A stretch of DNA of 64,000 nt from Scolanthus callimorphus (lineage: Eukaryota > Cnidaria > Anthozoa > Actiniaria > Edwardsiidae). The position numbers and the translations under genes are program-made. The stretch lies in NCBI GenBank assembly GCA_033964015.1, contig CM066913.1, forward strand, positions 19,119,854 through 19,183,853, given 5' to 3'. Every line of letters begins with the position of its first letter. The first letter of the stretch is position 1. Shown piece after piece: positions 63,671 to 64,000 of the stretch. The notes below the pieces were generated by a model. It did not search any database. It saw only the letters and a list, made by a program, of their open reading frames with translations, and was not told where the DNA came from.

Positions 63671-64000
63671 TGGTGAAAAGGACTATTACTCACGAGTCAT
63701 ATGAAAACCGCTCTATCAAGTGAAAACAACAAAGGAATGGCGGACAAGGGCTGAACTGAAATCTTGTTGAATTTGAAATCCAACTGCAATAAAGCTAGAT
63801 CATAACGTATCATTTTTAAGGTCTTTTTTTATTTATCTGCGTTTTCTTGGACATAAGCACGATGCATTGCTGCTGAGCAACGAAACATCGGCCATGATAA
63901 GGCCGATCGTAGTATTATTAATTGAAATGTGTACAATAAACATTAAAATCATAATGGTTAGTACAAACGGTCCGATGATAGCCGTGTGGTAAAAGTATCC

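Larger units (their letters stand above)
62481..64000. other. Downstream of gene C
   Basis: 3' UTR and flanking sequence. An AATAAA at 62969-62974 is a possible poly(A) signal but lies in a dispersed repeat (related sequence near 3370-3420). Beyond it are the tandem array and the inverted repeats listed separately. No gene is supported. Confidence 0.5.

Overview
The window is eukaryotic nuclear DNA. It is AT-rich, densely intronic and full of small DNA transposons, with no operons and no long uninterrupted genes. The gene content and the LINE and BEL/Pao remnants point to an invertebrate metazoan, most likely an anthozoan cnidarian such as a stony coral. That assignment is inference from family resemblance; no taxon-specific marker was seen.

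Three paralogous genes of the transmembrane prolyl 4-hydroxylase family (P4HTM-like: type II membrane anchor, paired EF-hands, then a double-stranded beta-helix 2-oxoglutarate/Fe(II) dioxygenase) can be assembled exon by exon. Gene A is on the minus strand, 19155 down to 71, with nine exons; its last exon lies beyond the left edge. Gene B is on the minus strand, 44985 to 24210, complete in ten exons (495 aa). Gene C is on the plus strand, 49848 to 62480, with twelve exons, divergent from gene B. Internal exon lengths match (82, 62 or 59, 35, 58 and 91 or 82 nt), as do intron phases, so the genes arose by duplication of one intron-containing ancestor. Genes A and B keep the iron-binding H-x-D motif, and B also keeps the distal His and the 2-oxoglutarate Lys.

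Gene C is the unusual member. Its iron triad H/D/H has become Q/E/L, while both EF-hands and the 2-oxoglutarate Lys remain. A separate beta-barrel-like domain of about 117 residues is inserted inside the catalytic fold, encoded by two extra exons. The exon carrying the metal site has a one-base frame break relative to the paralogues, and exon 1 has a frame problem. It is either a calcium-binding pseudo-dioxygenase with a novel domain insertion, or a recently decaying gene.

Layout. 1-3.1 kb: gene A exons 8-9, with an intron holding a transposon that carries a CRE/E-box satellite. 3.5-19.2 kb: the rest of gene A, with a 3.5 kb inverted-repeat element and several MITEs. 19.2-24.2 kb: intergenic, with a LINE 3' fragment. 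24.2-45.0 kb: gene B, whose intron 6 holds an antisense, degenerate 6.9 kb BEL/Pao retrotransposon (30.3-37.2 kb). 45.0-49.8 kb: divergent intergenic region with a MITE, a tRNA-derived SINE and a large foldback. 49.8-62.5 kb: gene C. 62.5-64 kb: tandem and inverted repeats. I found no rRNA, functional tRNA or CRISPR array.
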